DNA of 64,000 nucleotides from Agelas oroides (GCA_949130485.1 OX422183.1:4476136-4540135), one strand, 5' to 3'. Counted from the first letter of the stretch, positions 31,556 through 45,100 are shown. Notes: generated by a model not told the origin, from the letters alone. Program-made: numbers and translations.

Positions 31556-34060
31556 GTGTACGTCATTCTTCTTATTCTGGCTGCCATAATTACTTAGTGT
31601 TCTTGGACTATTCTATGATCAATCAAACAGCTTGGTAATCTTAGCCCCATTCTGTATGTAGCATGAATGTGCACATAATATTTGTACTGCCCACAGACTT
31701 ATTTATTTATTCATTTCATTAGCATACATATACATGTACATGCACTTGAGCTACACATGAGTAACTAACAAAGAGCTAAGAACTAGAGTGTGTTTAATCC
31801 TCTTCTCTGTATGTTGGAACCCCTCTTCATTGAAACTCAAGTGCGCATTGTACTATTACACTTACAAGGGCTCAAACAAGAGTGGGTTGAGCCAATGGCT
31901 AGCTGGCGCTCATTGCTATAGATTGCAAACCACTTGTTTACAAATACTTGACTCAAGTCTTGACTTAAAAAGTTCGTAATCTGAAGCCAGGCATTTTCAA
32001 TGTAAAGCGTATGGTCAACAGTTGATGAGCCTGCTACTAGCTAGGTGTTGGCCTAAATGTATGCAGTTGGGTGACTATATAATTAAAGCCTGCATGCCTT
32101 TTCCTGCCTACTGTAAATATTGGCTGGTAATCTTGATGTTGGAATGTGACTGCCATGGCAACAATTACTGTGCTTCCAATTCTGAAACCCTGCATGCATT
32201 ATTTTTGTTGGTAAGTGACCCTGTTCCTAGGCTTACACTCAGCCACATCTCACTGCTGAAAAGGCAGGATTTACTTTATAGCTACTATGATTATCCAGCT
32301 GCTGTGAAGTAGCCATTGCTTGCATGTGAAAATGTCTGGTTTGATTAAACCAGTACAAAAGAAGTATGGGTATATAATTTACAGTATATAAGTACAAAAG
32401 TACAGTACAAAAGAGGAACGGTGTGTAAGTGGGAACTACAAGCAGGTTTAAGAGCTGGATTCTGAGGCTTATTTACTATGTACTTAATATTTTACATATA
32501 TATATATAATTTCGCCAACGAGATAATCTGCAAAGAAAAAAAGCTACTTACACATGCTTACCATGAACACCTCCTAGAAGTGTATTTGTTTTTCTCTTAT
32601 AAGAAAGTTATTTTCAGTCAAAGAATAAAAGTAGTCAGAAGGTGAAGGACTGTGCAGCACTTGTGATAGAAATTGAACATACCCTCATCTCATGAGTAAC
32701 TGCAAGTAAAAGTGATCCTTCAAAACCCAAGAAAACAATAGCAAAGACGACAAAGTATGATGACCTATTCGTACTGTTGAGCAAAAGTGCACCTAGCATA
32801 ACTTTTGTTGCATTGATTCATTTTTCATACTGTAGAGTTATTCATAAGTTGGATTTATGACTTGCAATTGGGGGGTGGGGCTGCTTGTCAGAACACGAGT
32901 GTTGTTCTGCATCAATCTGAAGGAGGAATATAGTAAAGTTCACAGTATGACTGTCGCTGAAAGCCTGACAGTAAGCAGCATTAACAGCAGACCTGTCCCT
33001 GAGCTTTCCATTAACTTGGCATTGACTAGTGTGGTTAGCCATTGCAAATATTTGAAATTTGCCATATGCTGGTTAGCTATAGTTTGGCATGGTGGCAGGT
33101 ATGCAAACTGAGAGATTTTTTTATAAAGAGTTCATGAAAATCCTCTTATTCTAGCAAACAAACATAGCTTGCAAAACGGCTGATGATCAAATGATACATG
33201 CAGGAGTACCCATTCTATTGTTTATCTTGAGAGAATGACATTTTAAAAAAGAACTGTATGTACTGTATTATGTAATTTTGTTAAACATCATTGATGACAT
33301 CAGTTCTAAGCTATAACAGTGTACAGCAAACAGTGTCACTAAACTAGCTTCTGGTAGCGTCCCCTGAAGAGGAGCACTGCTCTTCCTCAGGTCTTGCCCC
33401 GTCACTCATGACATCACTAGAAGCACTGTAAGCAGAAGAGGGCCGGCTACAATGCAACTGTTCCCTCACAGCCACTGGACAGTTCCTGGCCATTCACTAT
33501 TCTGTTTCATTTCGGAGATCCCACACTACAACTTTGTCTCTCTTCAATACTGTAGTAATGTCACTATTCTATTATTACTGTTCTGTATTTAGCTATGTAG
33601 GCATGTGATTCAGGAGTATTTAAGTCTGGGTCTGTACAGTTCCATCAGTCTCTCTGTAGTTTATCTCTGGTCTCTGAGTTTCTCTAAAGTCTCTCTTGTA
33701 CCCAGATGTTACAGTGGTTGCAAGTTGCAACTGAACCCACATTCTAGTTATAGGTTACTACAAATACCACCATCTCCAAGTGAAGGGATACACCGTTACA
33801 CTACTGGTGTTAAGCCTCAGTGAAATAGAAATTCAATCAAAGTTCCAAGTTACATTGTCTTACTGTACTACTGATTATGACTGTGTTTGCAAGCATTGTA
33901 CTTATTGAGATATTACCAGAAAAGTGCAGTAATTTAAACATGCACCAAATGCATTATTACTTCACAATATATATAGCTGGATGAGTATCAAGTATAATAT
34001 TATTGTTAAAAGGGGATAACATCCTAAAATTATGATTGGTAGAATTATTCTGGAATTCAG
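31556..34060. other. Intergenic DNA between the syntaxin remnant and gene C
   Basis: No gene is supported across about 2.5 kb. It holds scattered AT-rich runs, an imperfect hairpin near 33360-33400 and a TATATA run at 32500. Short open frames lack coding character. Confidence 0.5.
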
Positions 34061-34099
34061 GTGAACTGTGTGTGCTCCTTCTCCAGTGACAAGCTTATC

Positions 34100-37000
34100 A
34101 TGGGGATTGATCTTGCCACATGGCGGGCTCGAATCGGGCTCAACTACTACCACATGTGTCACCACCTCCAGACCAGGTGGAGAAGCAGTTGTAGTCGGCT
34201 GTACCAGCCTGGGGTGGCCAGCTGGGGGGTGGGGGAGGTCATGAATGACACACCCATGGTGCTCAAGGGCTGCATGGCAGTTGTTGCTCTGTCACTGATA
34301 CTGCAGTATGTAGCCCATTCCTGGTCCAAACTGAAAGAGAGGGGTGGGGGTGTCAAGGTACGCTGCCACTGGTGGGTGTCCACTTCTCGAGTGAGGGGGG
34401 CAGTAGATGGTGGGGGGACCCAACTTTTGAGAACCTTGGTGGTCATTCCTCTACTGCTGGTGATAGCAGGAGATGTGGAGATAAATCCAGGACCAGAAGG
34501 TAATGATGTAAAGTAATAGCTTGCTGTGCAAACACATATCCTTTCTCTTTTCATGCTCGCACAGAGCCAAGTCTGCTTGATCTGCTTGAGGAACTGTATC
34601 CAGTCTGTACCAGCTGGTACAACATTGGACTGAAGTTACAAATTCCAGTCAGTACACTGGACCGCTTCAAGCAAATGTACACAGATCCTTTGGAATTAAT
34701 GTGTGAAATGCTGAAGCATTGGTTACAGACAGCTGTTGATCCATGTCCCACCTGGAAAGATGTAGTCACTGCTTTGAAGTCACCTATAGTGGACAAGATC
34801 ACTGTTGCTGCCCAGCTGGAGTCAAAGTATTGTGCACCAGTACAACATAAAATGGAAACGTCCAACAGACCAACCCAGGGAGACACATATTTGGATTAAT
34901 ATACAGGTACTGTCACTGTCTTACTACACTGTTGTGAGGGCCTTCTGGGGCTGGTGTAGAACATGCATGAGATTGCCTGCTTTGATTGGTTCATAAGAGC
35001 TGTAAAGTCATGAACTTTGCAGAAGGCTAAATAATGAAACTATTAAACCTAGTATCTCTCTCATGCCAAGGGCCTAGAACAAGTCAGAAGCCACCGTTTG
35101 GGTGTGGGTGTGGCAAGTGCACATTCTTCAGCTTCATAGAGAGGGGTTGTCCAACACCCATCCCTTCAGCAAGCTCCTTCCCCTACCTTGACCTCAGTGG
35201 ACTCACTCATGAACAACAGCAGGAACTCAAGGGAAAGCTTCTGTCTGAGTCTCGAAAGATAATGATATGATTCCAGGAGCTAGTGTCGGCAACAATCAAG
35301 TCATTTAAGAGACGATGTATTCCACTAGATGTTATGACTCTTGGAACATTTGATCCTGTGTTCAAGGATTCACAAGAGCCAGTGTTCCTCCATTTTTTCA
35401 AAAAACTAAAAGTTGCAGAAACTATCCCTAAGGTCTTTATGATTCTTAATGACTATTTTTCCTTCTTCAACTACCACATCATTGAGCACATCATCAAAGA
35501 ACTTGGTACAGAAGAAGACGAAGCTGAGCTACAGTGGTATAAAGAAGATTATGCAAAGCGAAGGATATTTGAATGCATGCCAGAGTTTGGACCGATGTGA
35601 TACTGATGACCATGCTGACATATTTGTGAAAGTGGACTCGCAATATGAGAACTTCACTGTTGCAGAAATTGAGGGGTTCCGTCATATACTCAGTGAAATC
35701 CTAGGTATTTCATCCCAAGGTATTCTGCGTCTCTGTCAAGTAGAAAAAGGTTGCTTTCAGCTGATGTTCCAGGTACCCTCATTTGTACAGCACATTTGCC
35801 GTCATTTGTGCCAATATTTCCATTATCTAGAGAACAGAAGAAGGCTCTGACCACTCTGGGTGTGATCAAGTTCACATGTGGGGAGTACCTGTTCCTAGTA
35901 AACTGGGTTTCTAACCTTATTGTTGTGCATTGTTAACATTTTTACTATTTGGTGTTACTGTAGGCATGTGGAAATGAAGTATGTTTGCTAATGTGTATTA
36001 TATTTTGGTTCTTACAGGAAGATAAGCCATCACAAGTAGGAGTTGGTATGTTAACTCTGTCATAATTATGCAACAGTTAGTAGTCTCACATTCACATGGT
36101 TTGCCATTTTACAGACAAAAAACACTGTCATGACACTGATGATGATTCTGGAATTGGTCCCAGCATATTCACTGACACTAAGAGCACCACATTTTCTGAG
36201 GTGAGCTAGTACCTCCCCCAGTACATGTAGGCCTGTAAACTGTTCTTCTGCATTAGGATCGCCTGGACAAGGAGATGAAGGAACTGGAATCTGGTAGTGG
36301 TTTAGAACTCCATTTCACAGTAGTAATGGGAGAGTTGAAGGATGTCAAGTATCTTGTTGAGAAGAAGAACTGCAACCCAATGCAAAGGGATCAGAATGGT
36401 TTTGCTTCCTTTCATGTTGCAGCAACTGTAGGAAATTTTCATGCATTTAAATACTTTATCACCGAGAGTAATTGCCAACCCAGCATGTCCAGGCCCACTT
36501 GGCTTAACACCACTTCATCTAGCTAGTGAACAAGGTCATCTTGATGTAGTCAAATATCTGGTTACAGAACAGCAAATTGATCCACTTTGTGAGGATGAAT
36601 ATGGAACACTCCACTGCATAGAGCTTGTGTAGGTGGGTGTCAAGCAGTTGTTAAGTTTCTTACTTTAGAACTCAAGAAGTATTCTCCCGTTACCGACCTT
36701 GTGAGTGACCACAAGAACAAATGAAACAGCACTCCTGTTTACTGTGCAGTAGCTAGTGGTCACTTGGGGATACTCCAGTTCTTCTTCTCGGATCAAAACT
36801 GTGACCCAAACCTTCCAGGACAGCATGGTGAAACTCTTCTTCACTATGCTGCTGAGTTTGGTCACCTGCACATAGTCAAATATTTGACTGATGAGCAAGG
36901 CTGCAATCCGTTATGTTTAGATGAGTGTGATGCCACTCCACTTCACTGTGCTGCCAGGAAGGGACACATGGACATTGTGAAGTTCCTTAGTGTGGTGAAG

Positions 37001-38094
37001 CATTGTGACCCAATGTGTCGAAAAATTCCACACAAAACACTCCACTTCATATTGCAGCAATGCATGGTCATGTAGGTGCAGTCAAGTTTCTTATTGATGA
37101 TATGCAATGTGACCCAACAAGTAAAAATACTGACAATAACATTGCTCTGCACTTAGCAGTAGTGAATGGACATTTTGATACAGTCAAATTCCTTCTGAAT
37201 CAGACCTGTGACCCAAACATTCAAGGTCTGTATGGTAGAACTCCTCTTCACTGTGCTGCTGAATTTGGTCATCTACACATAGTCAAGTATTTGACTGATG
37301 AGCAAGGCTGCAATCCATCATGTTTGGATGACGTGAAGTACACACCACTTCATTGTGCTACCATATAGACATTGTGAAGTTCCTTACTGTGGAGAAACAC
37401 TGTGACCCAATGTGTAGAGATATGAATCGGAACACTCCTCTTCACTTGGCAGCACAAACTGGTCACAAGGACATAGTAAAGTTCCTTACTGTTGAAATAC
37501 ACTGTAGCTCAACAAATAGGGATGCTAACAGTGTCACTGCACTACATATAGCAGCAACAAGTGGACATTTGAACATTGTCAAATTTGTAATATCTGATCA
37601 GAACTGTGACCCAGACATTTAGATCAGATTGGTGAAACTCCTCTTCATTATGCTACTGCATATGGTCATCTGCACATAGTCAAGTATTTGATCAATGAAC
37701 AAGGTTGCAATCCATCATGTGTAGGTGAACACAAATACACTCCCCTTCACCGTGCGGCTATAGGACAGATAGACAGTGTGAAATTCCTTGCTGTGGAGAA
37801 ACACTGTGACCCAATGTCACGAAGTATTTGCAATACTACTGCTGTTCATGATGCAGTAATGTTTGGTCGCTTTGAGATAGTTATAGTTAAGTTTCTTCTT
37901 GAGGAGACAAACTGTCCTCCAGACATCATAGCAATACCTTATACTCAGAATTGCTATAGATCACAATCACTGCTAAATAGGTATTGCTAGGTATGAATCA
38001 CTCTGATATTGCCCAATATCTACAGAAGCACAGTGTAATACCTTACATATATACTGCTATGACTATGATGAAACAGCTTGGTCTCCAGAAATAG
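34100..38094 (+). pseudogene. Gene C: broken 2A leader-Death domain-ankyrin paralogue
   Basis: Exon 1 (34100-34499) is fully open and carries the leader and GDVEINPGP. Exon 2 (34565-34899) encodes a complete Death domain (SWYNIGLKL, MLKHWL, PTWKDVVTALKS) but runs into TAA with no donor before it. The exon 3 linker is eroded. From 35085 CGCGKCTFFSF is intact, then CGA has become TGA (35268-35270), five codons are missing near 35328, and frameshifts lie near 35596 and 35795. Exons 36018-36045 and 36115-36200 keep good splice sites. The ankyrin exon (36257-38094) has shifts near 36475, 36605 and 37020, TGG to TGA near 36724, a deletion near 37362 and a stop at 37620. The conserved end, MMKQLGLQK and TAG, survives. 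The first two exons could still yield a leader plus free Death domain (inference). Confidence 0.88.
34469..34495 (+). other. 2A-like ribosome-skipping motif, gene C
   Basis: Encodes GDVEINPGP at residues 124-132, intact although the rest of the gene is decayed. The predicted break is after base 34492. A hydrophobic run (TLVVIPLLLVIA) precedes it. Confidence 0.85.
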
Positions 38095-39329
38095 CTAGTG
38101 TGTGTGCATTATGCCTCTAAATAATCACCCAAGCTTTCTGTGTGTAGTATAGTAAGTTAATTGATATGTACAGTGACAAATTTGATGTCAGTGTTTCCAT
38201 AAAATTTACCTCCTTAGCTAATTATATTTTCCTGTTCTTACCCCAATTGTACAGTGCATAGCTTATCGATCAATTTTCTTGCATGTCCCACCCAGTCACA
38301 CCTCTATGTGTCACCCACTTAGTCCCTAGCCTTGTTCTCAAGCCTCTTCCTAGTTGTATTATGATGCAAGTGATACAAACCTTGGGGGGGCATAGGAATG
38401 AGGTTACCAGCTTTTTGTCGCTTGTATTATGGTACTGCAAGTGACGGAAAGCTGGGCAGAGGCCTGGGAACAGCTATATCTGGTTACCATGATGATTATT
38501 TAGAGGCATAATGCACACACAAATTTGCTTCCTACGGGCCTGCCATCTGACGAGTCAACCAAGTCATCCATTTCCCCATTGCAGTCAACATGCTGCTTGC
38601 AGTATCACATCTATGCAGAATAGGATGTGGTGCTTAGAGAGTACGAAGTCTTCACCATTGTATTATAGTAGCGATTGTTTGAGGCTTGTGCACTTGGGCA
38701 GCATAAGCATTGTCATGTTGTCAGGTAGAACTCCCTGATGCTTATTAATTAAGGTCAAGTTTTAAGCCATGAGGTTTGACTGGTCTAGGGAAGGTAGAAA
38801 AAAGAGGTGTATTGATTGATTTTTTTTTTTTGATCTTGACAGAGAGGAAGCCCCATGTCGTACAGGCAATCAACAATAGATTGATGCAGACAATTAAAGC
38901 AAGTCCATATAAATCCATGATACTGGTTGTTTATATAAGACGTCACGAAATGTGCTGAACCAGCACACTTGGTATGTGCTAGTTCAATGAAGGTGGCATG
39001 TGTAAGAAACAACCAGTAAATTGCAATCACTGCAACCACTGCTGTAACAATCCCTGCTCGAGCCTGCACATGCCAAATGTGCTGGTTCAGCACATTTTGT
39101 GATGTCTTGCATGAAACAACCTACTCATCATACTACATCAAATCTGCATTGAACAATAAAGATAACTTAATTCTTCTCTATCTCCTTTCATCAACTATTC
39201 ATGTGCAGAAAAGTAACTAGTAATGCAGTAAGAGATAAGAAAATACATTGACGCAACAAAAACCCTTCAAATAAAAGGGTGATAATATAACACACCTAAC
39301 AAAATCCTTCAAAAATCAGTATATAATAT
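38095..39329. other. Region between gene C and the convergent oxygenase
   Basis: 38095-38290 resembles the 3' flank of genes A and D. 38337-38474 is a degraded TAGCCTTGTTCTCA-type inverted element. 38939-38972 and 39073-39106 form a separate inverted-repeat pair (AAATGTGCTGAACCAGCACA core), probably another small transposon. No further gene is seen. Confidence 0.5.
38939..39106. mobile_element. Small inverted-repeat element, 168 bp
   Basis: 34-bp inverted ends differing at a few positions; the left end contains GACGTCACGAAATGTGCTGA. The arms are themselves partly palindromic (TGTGCTGAACCAGCACA). No convincing target duplication was seen. Confidence 0.6.
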
Positions 39330-40253
39330 TCACACTATGTCAGCCAGATGAGCAAACTGATATTTGAAACGTTTTAGTCTTTGTTTCAGCCATGTTCCAT
39401 ACGTAATAATGCTGGAGTCAGGAAGTTCAAATTTGGCATCTGACCTTGGCTCAAAGAAGAACGGAACAGAGTAGCGTTCTTTACCTATATCGCGAACTCT
39501 GTGGTAGGTGGCCTTGAATTTCCCCTTTGTTAATCGAGAGAGGAGATCGCCTATGTTTACAATGAGAGAGCCTGGCCGTGGTGCAACACTCATCCAGGTC
39601 CCATCATCTCGGAGGATTTCCAGCCCCGGATAATTGAAGGTGACTAGCAGAGTCACAAACACTGTATCAATATGCTCTTCACATGTGAATGTAGATTCAT
39701 GTGTTGGTTGATACGTAGGGTAGTGCATAATTCGTAAACTGGAAACGGATTTCGGCCAGAATCGTTCCTCAAATTCATGCTCATCTAGTCCCAACCCAAG
39801 TGCAGTCAACCTTAGGAACTCCAATCCACCGTTTATCATAGCATAGTAGTATGTATACATCAGCTCGCGGAATGGTAAGCTCTCTTCACATGGCAAGGGG
39901 GTGGACTCATAAAGACAACTTCCTGAATTTCTGTCAGGGTCATCAACTGGCAATATTTCTCCCATTTCATATTGTTCCCTGAGATGATTCTCAGCTTGAT
40001 TTATGGGAACGTATCCTCTGTACACTCCTTTGGCGTTAGGGTTCCACTTCTTTGGAGACACACGCAGTTTCTCATCCACTGACAGAGAGAAAAACCAGCT
40101 GGCTGCTTTGTGGAGGTTTTCCTCAACTTCTTTGTTAAATCCTGGAACATTGTCCAGATAAACAAATCCAACGGTCTCCATGGCTTTCGTGAGCTCCTTC
40201 GCCATGGCTAGGCGGTCCGGGCTCGAGAAATCGATGATCGGTAGGCTTTCCAT
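39330..40253 (-). CDS. 2-oxoglutarate/Fe(II)-dependent oxygenase, isopenicillin N synthase-like, 307 aa
   Basis: A single-exon intact gene. The N-terminal IIDFS and ETVGFVYLDNVPG are typical of the DIOX_N region. The jelly-roll core carries the iron ligands H194 and D196 (EEHIDTVFVTLL) and H251 (ATYHRV), and the 2-oxoglutarate-binding R260/S262 (RYSVPFFFEP). Length fits the family's 300-350 residues. Such enzymes hydroxylate or oxidise small molecules using oxygen and 2-oxoglutarate, usually in the cytosol; the substrate cannot be predicted. It converges on gene C and is divergent from gene D's upstream flank, about 860 bp away. Decayed relatives lie after genes A and D, so it moved with the ankyrin gene during duplication. 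No introns and clean motifs suggest it is functional. Confidence 0.93.
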   Translation of the reverse strand: MESLPIIDFSSPDRLAMAKELTKAMETVGFVYLDNVPGFNKEVEENLHKAASWFFSLSVDEKLRVSPKKWNPNAKGVYRGYVPINQAENHLREQYEMGEILPVDDPDRNSGSCLYESTPLPCEESLPFRELMYTYYYAMINGGLEFLRLTALGLGLDEHEFEERFWPKSVSSLRIMHYPTYQPTHESTFTCEEHIDTVFVTLLVTFNYPGLEILRDDGTWMSVAPRPGSLIVNIGDLLSRLTKGKFKATYHRVRDIGKERYSVPFFFEPRSDAKFELPDSSIITYGTWLKQRLKRFKYQFAHLADIV

Positions 40254-40373
40254 GCTGTACTGCGTCTATTAAGTCTCGCGAGCCACGCCCTTCAGTGTGG
40301 GCTAGTCTCGTTCCCAGATCCCATCCTTTGTAGTCTGGGAACGAGACAAATTACGACTCGCGCTCGAGCTAGC

Positions 40374-40490
40374 TAGCCTCGTTCCCAGGCCGTTCCCAGG
40401 CCGTTCCCGCCTCCAGTTTTGATCGCTTGCAGTATGCCGTTTTTGCATACTGCAAAAACTGGAGGCTGGAACGGCCTGGGAACGAGGCTA
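40374..40490. mobile_element. Palindromic element of the TAGCCTCGTTCCCAGG family, 117 bp
   Basis: Ends TAGCCTCGTTCCCAGGCCGT and its complement; nearly the whole element folds back. The left arm contains an extra copy of CCAGGCCGTTCC. Confidence 0.8.
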
Positions 40491-40633
40491 AGCTCGAGCC
40501 CCACATCACCATAGATGTCATGCCAATACCAATTTCGTCCACGGTTGGGCCGTCACCGTCCATGGTGGAGAGCCTGGATAAATTGATCACTTGCACACTG
40601 TAGCAGGCAGCGCCCGGTGTCATGGGGATGAGT

Positions 40634-40874
40634 TAGTCTCGCAAGCCAGACCCAACCAACTCCAGCGCGGATCGCTTTGAGTATCACGCACGGGGAAGGA
40701 AGGGTCTGGTGACTCTCGGTAGGTTTCCTTGTGCTACGTCGCGATTGCCGCGTAGACAATTTGTTTGGCTACAGTCACATAACTTTGGCGAAGTTCGTTA
40801 CCCACGCTAGCACTAATAGCACCTACTTGAAAGCGATCCGCGCTGGGGTTGGTTGGGTCTGGCTTGCGAGACTA
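40634..40874. mobile_element. Inverted-repeat element, 241 bp, TAGTCTCGCAAGCC ends
   Basis: About 45-bp inverted ends, starting TAGTCTCGCAAGCCAGACCC. They also share GCGATCCGCGCTGG-type sequence. The interior has no gene, and no clear target duplication was seen. Confidence 0.75.
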
Positions 40875-41114
40875 TGTAAAGACTATAGGCCTACTTGAGT
40901 CTTGACTGGCACCTGTCAATGCGCACGTTAAATATGGTTAAACATGCTCCACTATCATCAGTTTCCGCATTCTACACACGAGGAACACAGAAAGCCGCGT
41001 GCTACCAACAGTTATAGCTAAAGGACATGCAGTACGCTGTAGCTATCTAGATGTTTGGTGGGGAGTCACTCTACCCCCGAGGAGTCACTCATCCCTTTGA
41101 CACCGGAACGAGGC

Positions 41115-41543
41115 TAATTGCTTGCGGTCACTGCAGTGACAGCAAGCAATGACCGTTTAAGCACACATACACGGATGTCTTGTTGTATGTATGCAGTGTG
41201 TATGCACTACCGATACATATCGAAATTTCAAGTCTGGCACATCAAGCAAATTTTATCATACCACTTCATAGTATCAAGCAAATTTTAATCCGTGCAAGTA
41301 CTACTATACGGCAGTGTAATGGCTAATCACTGCAAGTGCCACGATTTTGGTGCCGTAAGCTGCGATGTTCCCTCGACTGAGTGACAATCGTCAGAAATTC
41401 CACAATTAATTAATTTCTGTGTGGGAGGAGTAGGTTGCGGAATACCAATCCATACTTGGAGAACTCTTATTCTGATCGGCAAGGGATTGATTGTTGACGC
41501 TAGGATTCAGACACTAACAGAGCTACCAATAAGGTGACTAAGT
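41115..41543 (+). promoter_or_regulatory. Displaced upstream half of the gene D 5' flank
   Basis: Matches the gene A flank at about 7820-8272 (TCAAGCAAATTTTAATCCGT, GGAATACCAATCCATACTTG, GTTGACGCTAGGATTC). The match ends at GACTAAGT (41536-41543), where a 9.9-kb insertion begins. The other half resumes at 51407. Confidence 0.7.
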
Positions 41544-42194
41544 AGCGATGTCAGAGTTTCCAAAAGTATGCAAATGCCCTTCTACCCAGGCCATTTCTCC
41601 GCAATGTCTTAATGTATTCACATCAAATTTAGTATAGAGGTTCCTTAGAGGCTTGGGTATATTTCCTTGCACAGCTTTGTTAAAAATATCCGCCTCGATC
41701 AGAACTGCACACAATTTTTTGTCACATCTCGCTACTTTTCTGCAAATTGTTGAAGTATTAAGACATTTTGTACACAGAAAAAAACTGGTGTGCTATTTGG
41801 GTAAAACTGGTGTGCCAAATAAGCACAGAGTGTGCTATTGTATATCTTTAACACACTAAACGGTCAAATCCAGCACTGGAGTGTGCTAAAATGGCATGTT
41901 CTGCTGTGCTATATAACATATTAGCACATGCAAGCACTAATTTCCCTATTAGCACCCTCGGTTTGACACGCCACATGTGCTAGTTCCTCATCACCAAAAC
42001 TGTATGACACACTACATGTGCTAGTTCCTCATCACCAAAACTGTATGACACACCACTTGTGCTAGTTTCTCATCATGATCAGCACACTAACACAACAACT
42101 GCATAGGACACACTTGTGATAGTTTGTGTATATGATCAGACTCTGATGCTTGTCATGTAATGGAAATATCGATATAATATATGTGACTGATTGT

Positions 42195-45100
42195 GATTGT
42201 ACACACCAAATGGAACTGTTTGATACCCATTTGGTATAGTTTGGTCAAGTATTAGCTGTTTCGGGCCTGAAATTGTTAGTTACAAGTAACCGATATGTAC
42301 AAGTGGTAAAATCACAACCGCACCTGGACTATTTTTGAACCACTCATACCAAAATGAAAACAAACATCAGATTATGAATGTACACATCAAATGGAACTGT
42401 TTGATACCCATTTTGTATAGTTTGGTCAAGTATTAGCTGTTTCGGGCCTGAAATTGTTAGTTACAAGTAACCGATATGTACAAGTGGTAAAACCACAACC
42501 GCACCCAGACAATTTTCAGAACACTTACTCCAAAATGAAAACAAACATCAGATTATGAATGTACTCATCAAATGGAACTGTTTGATACCCATTTGGTATA
42601 GTTTGGTCAAGTATTAGCTGTTCCAGGCCTGAAATTGTTAGTTACAACTAACCGATACGTTGGTAAAACCACAACCGTACACAGACTATTTTCAGAACAC
42701 TTACTCCAAAATGAAAACAAACATCAGATTATGAATGTACACACCAAATGGAACTGTTTGATACCCATTTGGTATAGTTTGGTCAAGTATTAGCTGTTTC
42801 GGGCCTGAAATTGTTAATTACAAGTAACCGATATATGTACAAGTGGTAAAATCACAACCGCACCTGGACTATTTTTGAACCACTCATACCAAAATGAAAA
42901 CAAACATCAGATTATGAATGTACACATCAAATGGAACTGTTTGATACCCATTTTGTATAGTTTGGTCAAGTATTAGCTGTTTCGGGCCTGAAATTGTTAG
43001 TTACAAGTAACCGATATGTACAAGTGGTAAAACCACAACCGCACCCAGACAATTTTCAGAACACTTACTCCAAAATGAAAACAAACATCAGATTATGAAT
43101 GTACTCATCAAATGGAACTGTTTGATACCCATTTGGTATAGTTTGGTCAAGTATTAGCTGTTCCAGGCCTGAAACTGTTAGTTACAACTAACCGATACGT
43201 TGGTAAAACCACAACCGTACACAGACTATTTTCAGAACACTTACTCCAAAATGAAAACAAACATCAGATTATGAATGTACACACCAAATGGAACTGTTTG
43301 ATACCCATTTTGTATAGTTTGGTCAAGTATTAGCTGTTTCGGGCCTGAAATTGTTATAGTTACAAGTAACCGATATGTACAAGTGGTAAAACCACAACCG
43401 CACCCAGACAATTTTCAGAACACTTACTGCAAAATGAAAACAAACATCAGATTATGAATGTACTCATCAAATGGAACTGTTTGATACCCATTTGGTATAG
43501 TTTGGTCAAGTATTAGCTGTTCCAGGCCTGAAATTGTTAGTTACAACTAACCGATACGTTGGTAAAACCACAACCGTACACAGACTATTTTCAGAACACT
43601 TACTCCAAAATGAAAACAAACATCAGATTATGAATGTACACACCAAATGGAACTGTTTGATACCCATTTGGTATAGTTTGGTCAAGTATTAGCTGTTTCG
43701 GGCCTGAAATTGTTAATTACAAGTAACCGATATGTACAAGTGGTAAAATCACAACCGCACCTGGACTATTTTTGAACCACTCATACCAAAATGAAAACAA
43801 ACATCAGATTATGAATGTACACATCAAATGGAACTGTTTGATACCCATTTTGTATAGTTTGGTCAAGTATTAGCTGTTTCGGGCCTGAAATTGTTAGTTC
43901 CAAGTAACCAATATGTACAAGTGGTAAAACCACAACCGCACCCAGACAATTTTCAGAACACTTACTCCAAAATGAAAAAAAACATCAGATTATGAATGTA
44001 CTCATCAAATGGAACTGTTTGATACCCATTTGGTATAGTTTGGTCAAGTATTAGCTGTTTCGGGCCTGAAATTGTTAATTACAAGTAACCGATATGTACA
44101 AGTGGTAAAATCACAACCGCTCCTGGACTATTTTTGAACCACTCATACCAAAATGAAAACAAACATCAGATTATGAATGTACACATCAAATGGAACTGTT
44201 TGATACCCATTTTGTATAGTTTGGTCAAGTATTAGCTGTTTCGGGCCTGAAATTGTTAGTTACAAGTAACCGATATGTACAAGTGGTAAAACCACAACCG
44301 CACCCAGACAATTTTCAGAACACTTACTCCAAAATGAAAACAAACATCAGATTATGAATGTACTCATCAAATGGAACTGTTTGATACCCATTTGGTATAG
44401 TTTGGTCAAGTATTAGCTGTTCCAGGCCTGAAACTGTTAGTTACAACTAACCGATACGTTGGTAAAACCACAACCGTACACAGACTATTTTCAGAACACT
44501 TACTCCAAAATGAAAACAAACATCAGATTATGAATGTACACACCAAATGGAACTGTTTGATACCCATTTTGTATAGTTTGGTCAAGTATTAGCTGTTTCG
44601 GGCCTGAAATTGTTAGTTACAAGTAACCGATATGTACAAGTGGTAAAACCACAACCGCACCCAGACAATTTTCAGAACACTTACTGCAAAATGAAAACAA
44701 ACATCAGATTATGAATGTACTCATCAAATGGAACTGTTTGATACCCATTTGGTATAGTTTGGTCAAGTATTAGCTGTTCCAGGCCTGAAATTGTTAGTTA
44801 CAACTAACCGATACGTTGGTAAAACCACAACCGTACACAGACTATTTTCAGAACACTTACTCCAAAATGAAAACAAACATCAGATTATGAATGTACACAC
44901 CAAATGGAACTGTTTGATACCCATTTGGTATAGTTTGGTCAAGTATTAGCTGTTTCGGGCCTGAAATTGTTAATTACAAGTAACCGATATGTACAAGTGG
45001 TAAAATCACAACCGCACCTGGACTATTTTTGAACCACTCATACCAAAATGAAAACAAACATCAGATTATGAATGTACACATCAAATGGAACTGTTTGATA

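Larger units (their letters stand above)
40254..41114. other. 5' flank of the oxygenase with three inverted-repeat elements
   Basis: Contains short palindromes of the TAGYCTCGTTCCCAG family at 40313-40347 and 40374-40490, and an element at 40634-40874 with TAGTCTCGCAAGCCAGACCC ends. No gene is supported. Promoter function is expected from position only. Confidence 0.5.

Noticed and set aside
33605..33823. Fragment resembling the linker of exon 3 (PSPSEGIHR)
   Set aside because: Only a handful of Ser/Pro codons agree and there is no flanking similarity; probably chance.
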